This document shows, piece after piece, positions 1-12,100 of a stretch of DNA of 64,000 nt. The DNA lies in assembly GCA_000320545.1 (NCBI GenBank), contig ADNK01001887.1:1-64000 (forward strand), read 5' to 3'. Below the pieces are notes generated by a model. The model did no database searches. It worked only from the letters and a program-made list of their open reading frames with translations, and was not told the origin of the DNA. The position numbers and the translations under genes are program-made. The first letter of the stretch is position 1. Every line of letters starts with the position of its first letter. The DNA comes from Bigelowiella natans CCMP2755. Lineage: Eukaryota; Cercozoa; Chlorarachniophyceae.

Positions 1-118
1 TGTGTTGGTCGCCGTGCTTTTGCCCACTCGTCAAAGGATGATGGCGTCACGTTAAAGGGGTTCAATGTAGTCGTGGGGGGGGGATGGGAAGAACGCACAA
101 AAAGGTCCTCTATCTTCA

Positions 119-294
119 TCAAAATCTGATCGGAATATGGCAATTGTCATTCATTGCTGCGAGAACTTTGTGATGAAGACGATTTGAGAGCTGTTTGATC
201 TTTGCCGCGTTGATTAGGAGAGCACCTTTGCGCGCGCCGCCGATCATCTTGGATTCGTGAAGCCTGATCAAGTAGTCGAGTTGTGCAAGGTTAC
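119..294 (-). CDS. possible terminal exon of a minus-strand gene, unrecognised
   Basis: Read on the minus strand, 294 down to 119 is open for 57 codons and ends in TGA at 121-119. It encodes a helical-looking peptide that begins NLAQLDYLIRLHESKMIGG and ends NCHIPIRF. An AG precedes position 294, but the tract before it is purine-rich, so the acceptor is weak. The next kilobase upstream on this strand is mostly dinucleotide repeat and I could not find another exon. It may be the last exon of a gene, or chance. I do not recognise the family. Confidence 0.28.
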
Positions 295-411
295 CTTTTT
301 ACGCGTGGCGCTTGAGTGAGCGTCTTGATCGATGCGTTGTTTGCTTGCCGTTCTACTGAAGTATAATTTCGTCGTGTGTTTTTTGGTGTTTTGGTTAGAT
401 TCATGTAGTTG

Positions 412-414
<3 letters not shown>

Positions 415-499
<85 letters not shown>

Positions 500-505
500 T
501 AGTAG

Positions 506-548
<43 letters not shown>
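415..548. repeat. compound microsatellite (CT)n-(GT)n-(AGT)n-(GA)n
   Basis: About 130 bases of pure dinucleotide repeat switch from CT to GT, pass through a short AGT stretch, and then become GA. All open reading frames across it are repeats of Ser/Leu, Thr/His or Arg/Glu and are not genes. Another (GA)n tract lies at about 955-996. Confidence 0.95.
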
Positions 549-552
<4 letters not shown>

Positions 553-951
553 TGAGAGATCATATATGTGCTGACCACGACTGCTCGACACAATATCATT
601 TGAAGACTCTTCGGCGGGTGATTACAATGATGGCGCGCCATCTGGTATGTTTCACAGCATCATCTTGTAAATCTAAAATTATTGGTAGATGATGACGCAA
701 GTGGCCAATTAGGAGCTCCAGAGCAAAGCGGAAGCAATTCTCGTTTTCCTCGAAGTAAAGGTTACTTATCATGTTTTCATCATTATTCTGATGGCTCATT
801 TCATTTTCATGTTTGTTGGCGTCGATGGTGCTTTATCACACATTGAAATCAACTGATTTTGCAGTTGACCTCGCCAGTACTAGGAATAATGTGCTACCGT
901 CGCAAGGTGCAAATGCATCCCTTTCAGGTCGGAATGACACAGATAAAAAAT

Positions 952-998
<47 letters not shown>

Positions 999-1083
999 AT
1001 TGTAAAGGACATGTGAAAATAAAACAGATGGGGAAGAGGAAATGCCTGACAGTCGTATTTAAATCAGTCTTCATTTTTAACGT
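549..1083. other. no gene recognised
   Basis: Apart from the (GA)n tract near 955-996, I see no exon with convincing splice sites or protein similarity here. It probably lies upstream of, or within a 5' intron of, the plus-strand gene that follows. Confidence 0.5.
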
Positions 1084-1184
1084 TTGCGTTGCACACTCCC
1101 GTTCATCTATTTGCGGAATATAACTCTTCTCTGTTCTCTTGTGGTTGCGATCCATCGTTTCTTAGAGAGTGCGCACGGGTTTTT

Positions 1185-4100
1185 GCGGCACATAGACCGC
1201 ACCCGATCAGAGATATACCTCACGTTGTATGACCCTCGAAAATACGATAAGAACTGGCGGAAGACAGCGTTGCACCAAGACATGGTCCGCATGTACATGA
1301 AATGGCATCAACACAACAACGAACTTGGAACCTTAATTATTGAATAGTACTCAATAATACTATCCTTATAATTGTCTCCTTCGTACCCTCCTCCCCGCCC
1401 AGGTTGCTCGCAATGGAGTCGCATCGAGCCTCAGCGCCTTTGAAAAGAAGCTGCCAAAGTCAATCGCCGCTGATAATAAGGCCAAGGTACTCGCCCGAAG
1501 TGGTTGATATGGCTGCTGGTTTGACATAGGATGATTCTCTTCTTTTTCCTCTTGACTGCTACGGTAAACTTCAATTGAACAACTGAGCGAATCGTGGGCG
1601 TTGTTGTGATGCGCGTAGGCACAAATGCTTCAATTGAGAGACTTAGGGTTGGAAGCGCCTCTCCGGAAAGAAAAAGTCCAGCAATATCATAACATCCCCA
1701 ACACATGCACAGACACATGCACACAAGCGCATACTCGTAGACGAAGTCTCATGACCTATTCCTCTGGCCACAACAGTACAGTAGATCCTTGCTGCATCAA
1801 TCAATATAATCTTCAAACCCATTTTGCAGCAGCTTGACTTGGGGGATTGTCTCTCGATAAACACTATCCATTTCACTGCATCCCTCTCCCTCTATCACTC
1901 TAACTTGTTTTTAATCTGAATCGTCATGCTACATATGTGTTTTTCTTCCCCTGCCAGTGGATCGAAAATATGATCTGGAAGTCATTCCTGTTAAAGCGCA
2001 AGCAAGATAGTGTGGATGCGTTCCATAGAGTTCCCCGCATGGAAATGAGCGATTTCTTCTTATTCATTATCCTCTTCGCCGATGGTAGAGGTACTTCTGG
2101 GGCGCAGCTGCAATGCAGCATTCGTAATGTCGATGCATCTTGTCGCGTGAACAAACTGCTTATCCATTAGAAAACCAGCATAAATTAGGTTGTTGTCGTT
2201 GCGTGTTGGATAGGTTCCAGCAGCAACCCCCCCCCCTCCTCCTATTCGTCATTTGCTGATCAATTCACCGAGTACGATCGCATCGGAAACGGCGGATCTG
2301 CAAAGATGCCAACGTGCAACGCGGCGGAAATGAGAGTCCTAGCATGGAACCTACTGCACTCTCTGTGAGAATTCAACAAAGAAGAAGAAGAAGAAGAAAA
2401 AAAGAACGACGGCCATGCCGATCATTCTAACGATTGCAGACGACAACGACGATGAATTATGAAAAGCGGGAAAAATAAAACCGATATACATGATAGGTAT
2501 GTATACGCTGGGAGAGGCAATGTGTTGGCGGAGATCTTTCTCAACTTCCTGGAAGGATGGTTCAAACTCGACACGCTGAATTTTGTGCTGGATCTTATTC
2601 GTATAACTGCAACCTGCCACGTGGGAATAACGTAATGCTCATCACCCGACCTCAATCCCCCATCTAGACGAATGGAGCTGATGCATCATTCTTTAATGTT
2701 CGAAAAACTTACGAGAGATCACGGGCTTTCCTTATTCATAATCTTTTCACACAAACACACTCTTGTTGCGATTTTACCGTATCAGGTTTCCTTCGGGGGA
2801 CAACGCTACAGGTACATTAACGTGCACGAAATCTATCACAAGAAAAAGCAGCACATCCAATATGCTACATCGTGTTGTATTTGAGATATGACGATGATGC
2901 TGACGAATGCTCTCTCATTCTCATTAGGAGATTATCCTGGAGACGACGACAATGGTAAATATCTCCCCCGCTACACTTTCGGCGCAAACCGAGAACATTT
3001 TCCTTGCATACGTCTGTGCTGATAAATAAAAGCTGAACGGTTCCATGATTGAGAATCTTCCATACCTGTTAGGATCGACACCGTACTGGGTCTGCTACCT
3101 CAGGTGTAGATGGGTAATTTTGTGATACAAGCAGACGTATTCAAATACACAGTTGAGAGCAATGGAACACCATCCTAGCTCATTCTCGGCCTAACCATCG
3201 ATTTATGTAAAGGTGGTTTCCAATATGATGCAGCGTTTTGGCCCCGCCGCTATCAAGTAAGTATTTAGTGTGTCGAGGTGATGGGATGATGACGTATGAT
3301 GATTAGTGAGATTCGTCAATGCATGTTATCTTGCTCTCTTGATTTCTTCATTGGAACTACTGTGGTCTTTACCGTAGGAGCTTAAACTCAAAGATAAAGG
3401 AAGCTTCTGAGGTTGGTTGCAGGGAGGGTACAAATAAGGGCATGGTAGTTCATGAAGAAAAGTCGATATGACTGCTGGCGAGATCGTGATTCATACAAAC
3501 AATTGGCGACTTTGCTGCAATACTAACAGTCTCTCTATCTTCTCTTAAAAGATTGCTGATGATGAGGTGTTGCGTATGCGAAGAAGAGCAAGACGAATGG
3601 TAGCTGTTTCAGTAGAAGAAGATGAAATACAACGATATTGTCGTCATAAGAGAGGCTATATTATGCATTTATGTGTACGTGTAGTTACGCCTTCTCAATA
3701 TGCAGCGACGATGGCAACGATGACACTGAGATTGATATCGGTGTGATGTTGTGAGGAGGGGTTATTATAACTCACTGACTGATGCGTCATTGTCGTCGTC
3801 GTCGTCGTCGTTGTTGTTGTTGTTGTTGTTGTTGTTGTTACTGCTGCTGCTGCTCATTCAGTTGCTGGAAGACCCTTTGGGAGAAAACTATTTGGGGATG
3901 GAGACTGAAAAAAAGTAGTTAGTAGTGTAAGTAGTAGTAGTAGCAGTGATAGTAGTAGGTGTAGTGCGATTGGTTTCCTTCCTCTCTGTATATCATTATT
4001 GTTATTATTATTATTATTATCATTATTCAATGAAGTACGATGATCATGTTCTCACTGTCTTACTCATCTGCACCCCCCCCCCCCACACTCCCTTCGCCAG

Positions 4101-4618
4101 ATATGAAGAAGCCACGGAAAGGAAGGCCAGAGCCAAGCAGATTGAGCTGGAAAATCTTCGGAAAGGTACACTTCGCCGCTGGAACGGCAGACTAGTGTGT
4201 TAAGTAATGATGGAAATTTCAGTGACTTTATAGTGCATTGAGCACAGTTATTGATGAAGCCTATTGACAACCATTAGGCGAGGGGGAAAAGAACAAAAAA
4301 ATCGTTAAGAAGAAGAAGAAGGCGGTAAGACTGACCCGTTATTTATGTCTACATGTAACTAATCCCTCAATATATGTTTTGGGATCACTCTAGGTCATGC
4401 ACCGCAAAGTTCGCTTTGATCTTTTTATCAAGTTTGCCATAACGGTAAATGATAATTACAATCGTAGTAATAGTAAGAATAATCTTTGCACCTTTGCAGC
4501 GGTGACAGTACCATCATCGAGTGAACCCATGGTTCACGTATTTTATGTTGCTAGAGAACTAATCGTACCTGGCAGATTTATTTCGCAGATGCCATTTTTT
4601 AAGATATTAAATATATAT

Positions 4619-4667
<49 letters not shown>

Positions 4668-7048
4668 AATATGTGTGTGTGTGTGGTGTATTATGTATCA
4701 TACACAGGAATACTGCAAGCAAAGCAAAGCTTACTTCGATTCGATATGCCAGTCCCCAGGTCGTGAGCATCAACGCTATTATTTCCCCTCCTCCTCCTCT
4801 TTCCCCCGCTTCCATCTCATGCCTTATCTTCTACCGCTCACGCCTCTTGGCAGCGGTCGGTTATGAAGTGTGTGTCAGTATGCATCGTGCCGTTGTGCAC
4901 CGCTGGTTTTGGATGAAAGATTGCCATTCCATTTGCATCCTCCTCCTCCTCCTACTGCTACGACTAATTATCGACATAAGTCTGCAAATGATAATTCACA
5001 GAACTGGGTGGCAGCGGCAATGACAGTAGCAGTAGTAAAGGTGCAAAGGGGAAGGCTTCTGGCGATAGCGTTGATGGCGGTGAGAGAGAAACTATTTAAA
5101 TACCATCCAAGTGTATGCTAGGTCACAGATAAATCACCTCAAAGCGTATTGTTCATTACACGGGCATCGTTCCTCACACCTTCTAAAATCAGTGGGTTGG
5201 AAGGAGAGGGAGAGGAAGAGAGAAAGTAGAGAGGTTTATAGGCTGAAGTATTGGCCAAAGTAACAAATGCTGTGTCGTAGTTCCATACAAAGCGCTGGCG
5301 ACTGTTATCGGGAAGGTAATTTCGCATAACTTATACATAGTAATATCGCCAAGTATAGGTTATGGAACGCTACGCACACATGCACAGAGAGGGGGAGGGA
5401 GAGAGGGGAGGGGGAGAGACGTATTATTTGTTGATCGTCTCTATAGTGTGACTGACCTGACTACTGTGTGGTATTCAGACGATACCCGAATTCGCTAACT
5501 TTGCTTACTTGCGGAGGCTTTACTACAATACCATCAAAAAGTAAGGAAAGAAGAATCATCATAGCTGCTGTTATGAAGGAAAAAATAGGCTGAAAAAATG
5601 GAGAAAGGAAATACATACTTATCAACTACTGTAACTACACTAATTACTACTACTTCTACTATTAATAATAATAGTAATATGTAGCAAGTGCAGATCAAGA
5701 ATGCCTTTTTCATTCTGCATGCAACAGGAGCTCTGAACCGTCTTCAGGACTCTCACAGGAAGGCACTGTTATGGCCATCTCCAAGCTCCTCTCCAACGGG
5801 GTATGCTGCGTCATCGTCATCATCATTATCATCATCATCATCATCATCATCATCCTCATCATCATCACCGTGCTTTCAGCTTATGTTAAACTATTTTTGG
5901 GCGACTGTGACTATACGGTTTTTTGGGGGGGTACTCCTACTACAAGACTGAACGAAAAAGTAATTCCTATCGTGCAATGACCACAACAACACAGGGCTGC
6001 ATGCTTTCGGTCGAAAATCCATGCGGACATCAAGCTAATGTCTCCACAGCAAGGTGCTGGTGCGCTTTCGGATAACAAAGACAAACTACATTCCACTGCT
6101 TAATGCTTCGTTGATGATATATTAACCATATTATTTAAACAATAGGATTTCCGAGCATCTTGGTGCTAAGTTCCTTGCATTAGTGCATGGAAGTTGGAAG
6201 GATTTGGCTCCGATCTACGATAAAGTGGTCGGCGCATTGAAGTCGAAGGAACTTAAAGAGGACAAGATGCTAGAGTTTACGATGGGGAATCAGGTACTTG
6301 AAGCAGCTTGCAGCGGGACTAACTATGCTTGTGATCATGGTGATGACGACGATGAAGATGATGATGATGAAGCAGATACCTTCCATTATAATACATATAT
6401 TAATTATATCGCCGCAGCACTGCACAGCTACGTTAGGATCACAATTGAAAAGATTTAATCACTTCATTACATCTGTCTCATATATGTATATGTATATATA
6501 ATTCGTATATCGTAGGTTTTAGTCCAGATGTTAGAACAGCGGAAAGCCCGATTGAACTCCCTGTTGGAACGCACCACAGAGCAGCTGAACGTAACCGAAA
6601 TCAACGCATGTTATTCGGAGCTGCTCGCAGATTTGGAGCGATTCTTCGACTACCGAGAAAATCAGAAGCGAATAAAGCTTGGGAACCACACTGTCGCCCG
6701 CTTGCAGTTCACGGATGGCCAGTTCCCAGAATTGGCAAAACAGGTCCTACAGCTCCTCATCTCCTTTCATAAAATCGTTTTCTTTAGAGGGGAGAAGCAG
6801 GGTGTTGTAGGTTAACGTTGAGATATGCTATTGTCTATATGTTAGAGAGGGAGGGAGAGAGAGAGAGAGAGAGAGAAGATGTTAGGCGAAAGAGTATGTA
6901 TGAATGCTTGCTCGCTTCTCTCTTCCTCTCTATTTCCAGGGTTATTTCTTAACTTGATTCTGTTGTCTATTAGATGACGGTGGCTACCTCCATTGCTAGG
7001 GTGAAGATGATTAAATTCATGGATTCTGTTAAAGAAATGATCAACTAA
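1185..7048 (+). CDS. unrecognised multi-exon helical protein (5' end uncertain)
   Basis: Phase-consistent exons are 2497-2600, 2786-2811, 2928-2954, 3213-3256, 4101-4165, 4278-4324, 4394-4444, 5479-5540, 6146-6293, 6516-6743 and 6974-7048 (TAA). Less certain upstream exons are about 1185-1341, 1403-1486 and about 2278-2364. The product is charged and mostly alpha-helical. It includes FLEGWFKLDTLNFVLDLIR, a basic block ending KKIVKKKKKA, and a C-terminal region with LLERTTEQLN, LLADLERFFDYRENQKRIK and a final amphipathic helix ending KEMIN. There is no signal peptide or membrane segment in the confident part. The helical, coiled-coil-like character would suit a membrane-curvature (BAR-like) or multisubunit-complex protein, but that is inference; I do not recognise the family. 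The start codon and first exons are unresolved because the join after 1341 would create a stop with the obvious donor. Confidence 0.6.
3795..3855. repeat. (TCG)n/(TTG)n/(CTG)n trinucleotide array in an intron
   Basis: Runs of TCG, then TTG, then CTG triplets occupy an intron of the preceding gene, between its exons ending at 3256 and starting at 4101. The rest of this 840-base intron shows no coding signal. Confidence 0.85.
4626..4684. repeat. (AT)n-(GT)n compound microsatellite in an intron
   Basis: An AT dinucleotide run is followed by a short GT run. The same AT-then-GT order recurs near 26272-26340 and 35095-35160. Confidence 0.9.
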
Positions 7049-8921
7049 GCTAATGATAAGATGATGTAGGCATGCTACAATCCACGCGTGTAAGCTTGCT
7101 ATCATGAGGTGAATTTAAAGTAATTATTAGCAAATGATTGCGAGATCGACTTTAATCAAATTCACCACGAAAGCATGTAGAAAGAATGATGACGATGATG
7201 CTGATGAAGATGAGTAATCACTCATCAATAATGCGCACAACGTTTACGAACAGCTGGTAGTTGCACTCGCATTCATTCAGAATCTATCTGCAAGTAGTGT
7301 GGTAGATTGATTGAAAAATCCATGATGCACAGACTATAAGCTGCTAAGTGTTGACTATCTCACGATTTTAAGCGTTTTATTTTGGCTTGCACTAAAGATG
7401 GGTATAGCGTATTCCCACATGCAAAAACTAAATCAAATAAAGCATAAGAATACCCATGAACTTACAACGGCTTAGTGCTTAAATGCAGCAAGAGCAAGAT
7501 ACCAAGGCGCACCACCTACATCGACCCTTGGAAATATAAATAGGCGCGTGTTTTCTTTCATGATCCTGCTGGGTCACAATTAGCACAAACGTTAGCGATT
7601 GTTGCACACATGCGTATGTAAATTTGTATCTGCGGCTCGAGCAACAAATGATCTCATTTGTATCTATACCTTACGTGTTAATAGTGAAACTGCTACTTGA
7701 AGCGGGTGAGCCTAAGTCCGCACGCTCTACACACTTCATTGTCGTTTTAATCCCGACGACAAATCGAAATGAGCTGAATTACTTGACATCAATCTTCTCA
7801 CCATCGTGTGAATGCCGGCTTAGCACGAGGATTTCGTGTACACGGACAACGTCTTGGGCAAACAAGAAAACATCAAAGCATTGGATCGAAGTTGAGCTCA
7901 GAAAGACCAAAGCCACCAGAGCTCCATTGTTTTTAACTGTGCATTGCCACCCAGCACGCAGCTAGCCGCTAATCGAACAAATTCAAAAAAAGCTCCATCG
8001 CGGAAAATCAACGACGACATCGTTATACAATTTGGCCTGATGAAAATCGCCTACATTTCAAACTTTTCTCCCGGTATGCCGATTTTGGTAATGCGAAGGC
8101 GCAGGAGATAAACGGCATCAATTTATGCAAATCCCGACGGAATAGCGGGTATTGGGCGAAATCCATATCACGTACGGAGGAGCGTCACCCTCTGCAGTGA
8201 TGATGATTAAACTGACGACGATGACGACGGCGACGGGGTCTAAGCCTTAATGTCTTCCACATCACATGCTCCTAAAGCATGGTTGAAAATACGTCAGTTT
8301 TCAGTGCCGTGGCTCTTGATGGTAATATGTTTTCTAATTCTTCGCCGGTGCGTAGACCTCACTCCGCAATTTCAATCCCCTCTAGCTCGTCGTCGCCCAT
8401 GTTATGTGGCCTCCTTCAGCCCTGAGGACTCTCCTCGAATCCGGCTCCGAGATTTCCCAGAGAAGGAAGGTTCACAGCTCACGTTGGCGAACAACCGCCT
8501 TGAAGATCCGAGGAACCGTGATCAACCAAGGCAGACGCGACGCAACATCGCATTCCACAAATGAAGAAATTGCAGTGGCCCCTTGCTTGCCACATATCCC
8601 TAGCATACGACAGTACCATCATCACCATTATTGTGGGAACAGAGATTATTTGGTCCCCCAGGAAATGCATGGAGGGCAAAGCCTGAGAGACTTCGTTGTT
8701 CGTAAAAAGGGAGAGCAGCGCTGTGGTAGCTGTCCTCACCATTACTTGCTTCAAGCGCTGAGGGGTGGTGCTGCTGAGCCAGCAATTGATTTGGATAAAA
8801 AAACTCATGAAGTGAAGACGGCAAGGAAAAAGAAAGGAGTTGGCACTACAAACAAGGAGAGAAGCCACAAGCGTCAGAAACAACACGGAGCGCAGCGGTT
8901 CGTCGAAATCACTCTTTGCAT

Positions 8922-8952
<31 letters not shown>

Positions 8953-9146
8953 CGCGCGCTTGTGAAATGCACATATCGACTCGCATCACACTTATACAAT
9001 ATATCCTTCGGTATAAGAAAAATGCGTGTGGTTACTACACGCATGCTTGTATGTGTGCTATCTGGATTTCAGATATTGTGCACATCTCCCCAAGCTTTTC
9101 AGATTTACCATTTGTGGAACACTTAATTCTCAGGAGAACAAAAGAA
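7049..9146. other. intergenic, no gene recognised
   Basis: About 2.1 kb between the stop of the first gene and the likely start of the Pol5-like gene. It holds open frames at 7624-7965, 8250-8564 and 8404-9126, but none resembles a known protein or shows good splice sites. The last one runs into a (GT)n-(GC)n tract near 8920-8958. A 5' untranslated exon of the downstream gene could lie here. Confidence 0.5.
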
Positions 9147-12100
9147 ATGCCACGCGAGCAGTTACCTGAGGGAATGGTTGGGTCGGCAAAATGCAGGCGG
9201 TTGTTGGTGGAAATCGGCGGCAGTGTTTATAGGGAAGGGGCCACTGCCCCCACCGAAAAGGCAATTGACGACTTAATCAAATTTCTCACCAACACGACGA
9301 AGAAGACGAAGGAGGAATCAGAAAATTGTAAGATTCCTGCCAGTCTTGCTAGTGAACATGGTTCTTCTTCTTCTTCTTCTTCCTCTTTGTCACCCATGCC
9401 TTCTTCAACGGACGCCAAGTACAGCTTATATCGCAGCATTCGGTCGCTTTATACATCCCACCGAGGGGCGCGGCGGGCATTCGAAAAATGCATCACCCGT
9501 CTTCTACTGACCCTTCCTCATCAACTCGCTGATGTTGACGATGTCCTAGCGGCCGCCATAAAGCTCAACCCCATCACGAATATGGGGGGGGCAGGCAAAG
9601 ATCGGAAAGTGGCTCAAATAGCCTGTATTTCTGGCATATCCGCAGTCGCTGAGAGCGGGAGACTCGTCAGCTCCAAGAAGAAGAAGTTTGAAGGGCTGCT
9701 CAAAGCAGTGGAGGTCCTGGCCGATCTGTGTATGGTTCCCAAGCTCAAAGGGTATGTCAATGATTATCATGTTACCGTGCCTTCTGCACACGCTGTCGTA
9801 GTTAGTATAATTTATGATTTGGCTATGTTTACTGCTGTCTCTTTAGCCAAGCATCGAGCTGCATGGCTTCTCTGCTGATGAGCATTAGCTCTGACCAGCT
9901 GCAATGGCTCCTGGGATCTTCTCCGGTTTTTGGAAGAGTTGCTTTCGCCGCCGACGAGGAGGAGTCTCTGAAAGAGAAACCTGATCGCAGCCAAAATCGA
10001 GGTGTTAGGAGGAAGAACAGGAGCCAGGAGAATCGTGACGACAGACATACCGATAATGACAACGACAGAGGCAATGACGATGATGATTCTGATGATGATT
10101 CTGATGATGATTCTGATATACTAGCCGCCAAAGCGCAAGTCTCATCTTCGTCGTCAACTTTCCTGGGTAGAATATTCATTAACAGCTCCACACGCCAACC
10201 CCACCCTCCCCAAGCACTGGCCACTCCTGGTGAGCTCTCAATCGCCCTGGCCCTCCACCGCCGCGTCACAAACAAGAAAAGCATATGTGGAGACGAAGCT
10301 GGAGGGTTGCGAGCTGCCTTTCGGGTTGCAGAGGCCTTCTTCGCAGCTCCTGACACGTGTGCAGAATTGATGGTAGGCACGGTCACAACGGAGGCTACGA
10401 TCCCCCTTGTGTGGGGCCTGGCATTTGGACTGCTGCAGCACTCTGATGATAGTAGGAGGACGAGGAGGAGGAGTAACGCTATCAGGCATCATGGGGCTGC
10501 TATATGCCATGACGACAACGATGATGATGGTGGCGACGACTATCACAATGATGGGGGGGAAGATGAGGAGGAGGAAGAAGGTGTGGAGAAGAAGCGGGGG
10601 GACAAGAAGATGGGGACTGCTCTGAGTCGTAGTGCACGCAGAAGGGAGAGGTATGGCAGTGGCAATGGTGGTGGTGGTGGTGGTGGTGGTGATAATGGGG
10701 ATAATGACGATGATGATATGTGATGAGAAGCATGCTGATGAGAAATTATTGAAAGAGAGGAAGGGAGAGAAATAACTTGATCATTACCCATTACCATCAT
10801 CATCATTATCATCATCAATCACCTATGGCTGCTATTGCGGCAATTAGGCATCGTTTGGTCTCCCTGTGGCACACACTCGTGGAGTCGCATTTGTGTGCTT
10901 CCTCAAGCAAGATCAAACATCAGCAGCTCGCATTTCTCATCTTCAAGTCGACCCTCCTACCGCCGTCTCCACTAGCAGAAGCATCCTCCTCCTCCTCCTC
11001 CTCCTCCCTCCTCCTCACTTCTAACCTGCTCTCACTCACCCGCTATCACGTATCGAATCCGAAATCCACGCTACATGCCGCGGCGGTGGACGTTTTGAGA
11101 TATATGATCGGAAGCTGCTCCAACAACTCGGCAAGGGCGGAGGCTACCCTCATGGCGCTGATGCACAACTCTACCTTAGCGACGACAACGTTAGCAGGGC
11201 CTGCTTCAGCAGTTTCACCCGCCTCTCCCCTGTCCTCCTCTCCCCCCTTTACGTCTATTGCAACCACAACGACGATAGGCGGGAGCAGCAGCAACATGGG
11301 AGTGATCTCTTCATTGATATCCCACTTAGAAGGCGGCGCGGTGGCGAGATGCAGCCGCACGATTCTCGATAAATTCCTGGTATTCAGGGGGGCACATGAG
11401 AGTGACGATAAAGACCGGAATGACGGTGGCGCCTTAAATATCGATGCTCAAACGAATGGGCTTGAACGACGTAAACGAAGAGTCGACCAAGATATTACCA
11501 CCGGCTTTGACGGGAAGAGCGACAGTCACAACGTCATCAACAACAACGAAGAGCACGACGCTGATGACGATGACATGGCACGTACAAACATCCAGCGCGG
11601 TGTGTTACTTGAGAATCTACAAAGGCTGGCAAAAATAGCTGCTCGATTTAACCAAACGGAGACGCTCGAATATATCGGCAAAGGGCTTTTCGCTGGTGCG
11701 TATCCCTCCCTCACCAACGAAGCTAGTTTTACAGCCAACTGCAGGAAGGATGATAAAAACGTCGCTAAGACGCAGCAGCAGGAGAAGGGAGGGGCAGGAG
11801 GAAACAAGAAAATAAAGAACAAGATTGGAACGAAGGGGCAGAAACAGGAAGAAATGATGAAGGATAGCGTATCACCATCATCATCGTTGTCATCATTTCA
11901 AGTCCTTTCTTCTTCTTCTTCTCCTTCGATTTTCCGTCCACCAGATCCCCCCCTCCCTCGTAGTCTTCAGCTCCGTTGTGCGGAGAGGCTTTACTGGGTC
12001 GTTCGCACTCTAAGGCGCATGCTGCCCACTACCACAAATCATCGTAATAGCAGGAGAATAGCTTCTTCTTCTTCTTCTTCTTCTTCTTCTTCTTCTTCTT

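Noticed and set aside
268-641. Minus-strand open frames of 107 and 116 codons
   Set aside because: They are translations of the CT/GT/GA microsatellite and contain only alternating Ser-Leu, Thr-His and Arg-Glu.
7624-7965. 113-codon plus-strand frame
   Set aside because: No family similarity, no splice sites and no adjoining exons; length is within chance for this composition.
8404-9126. 240-codon plus-strand frame before the Pol5-like gene
   Set aside because: It reads through a (GT)n-(GC)n tract, has no homology and overlaps equally long minus-strand frames.
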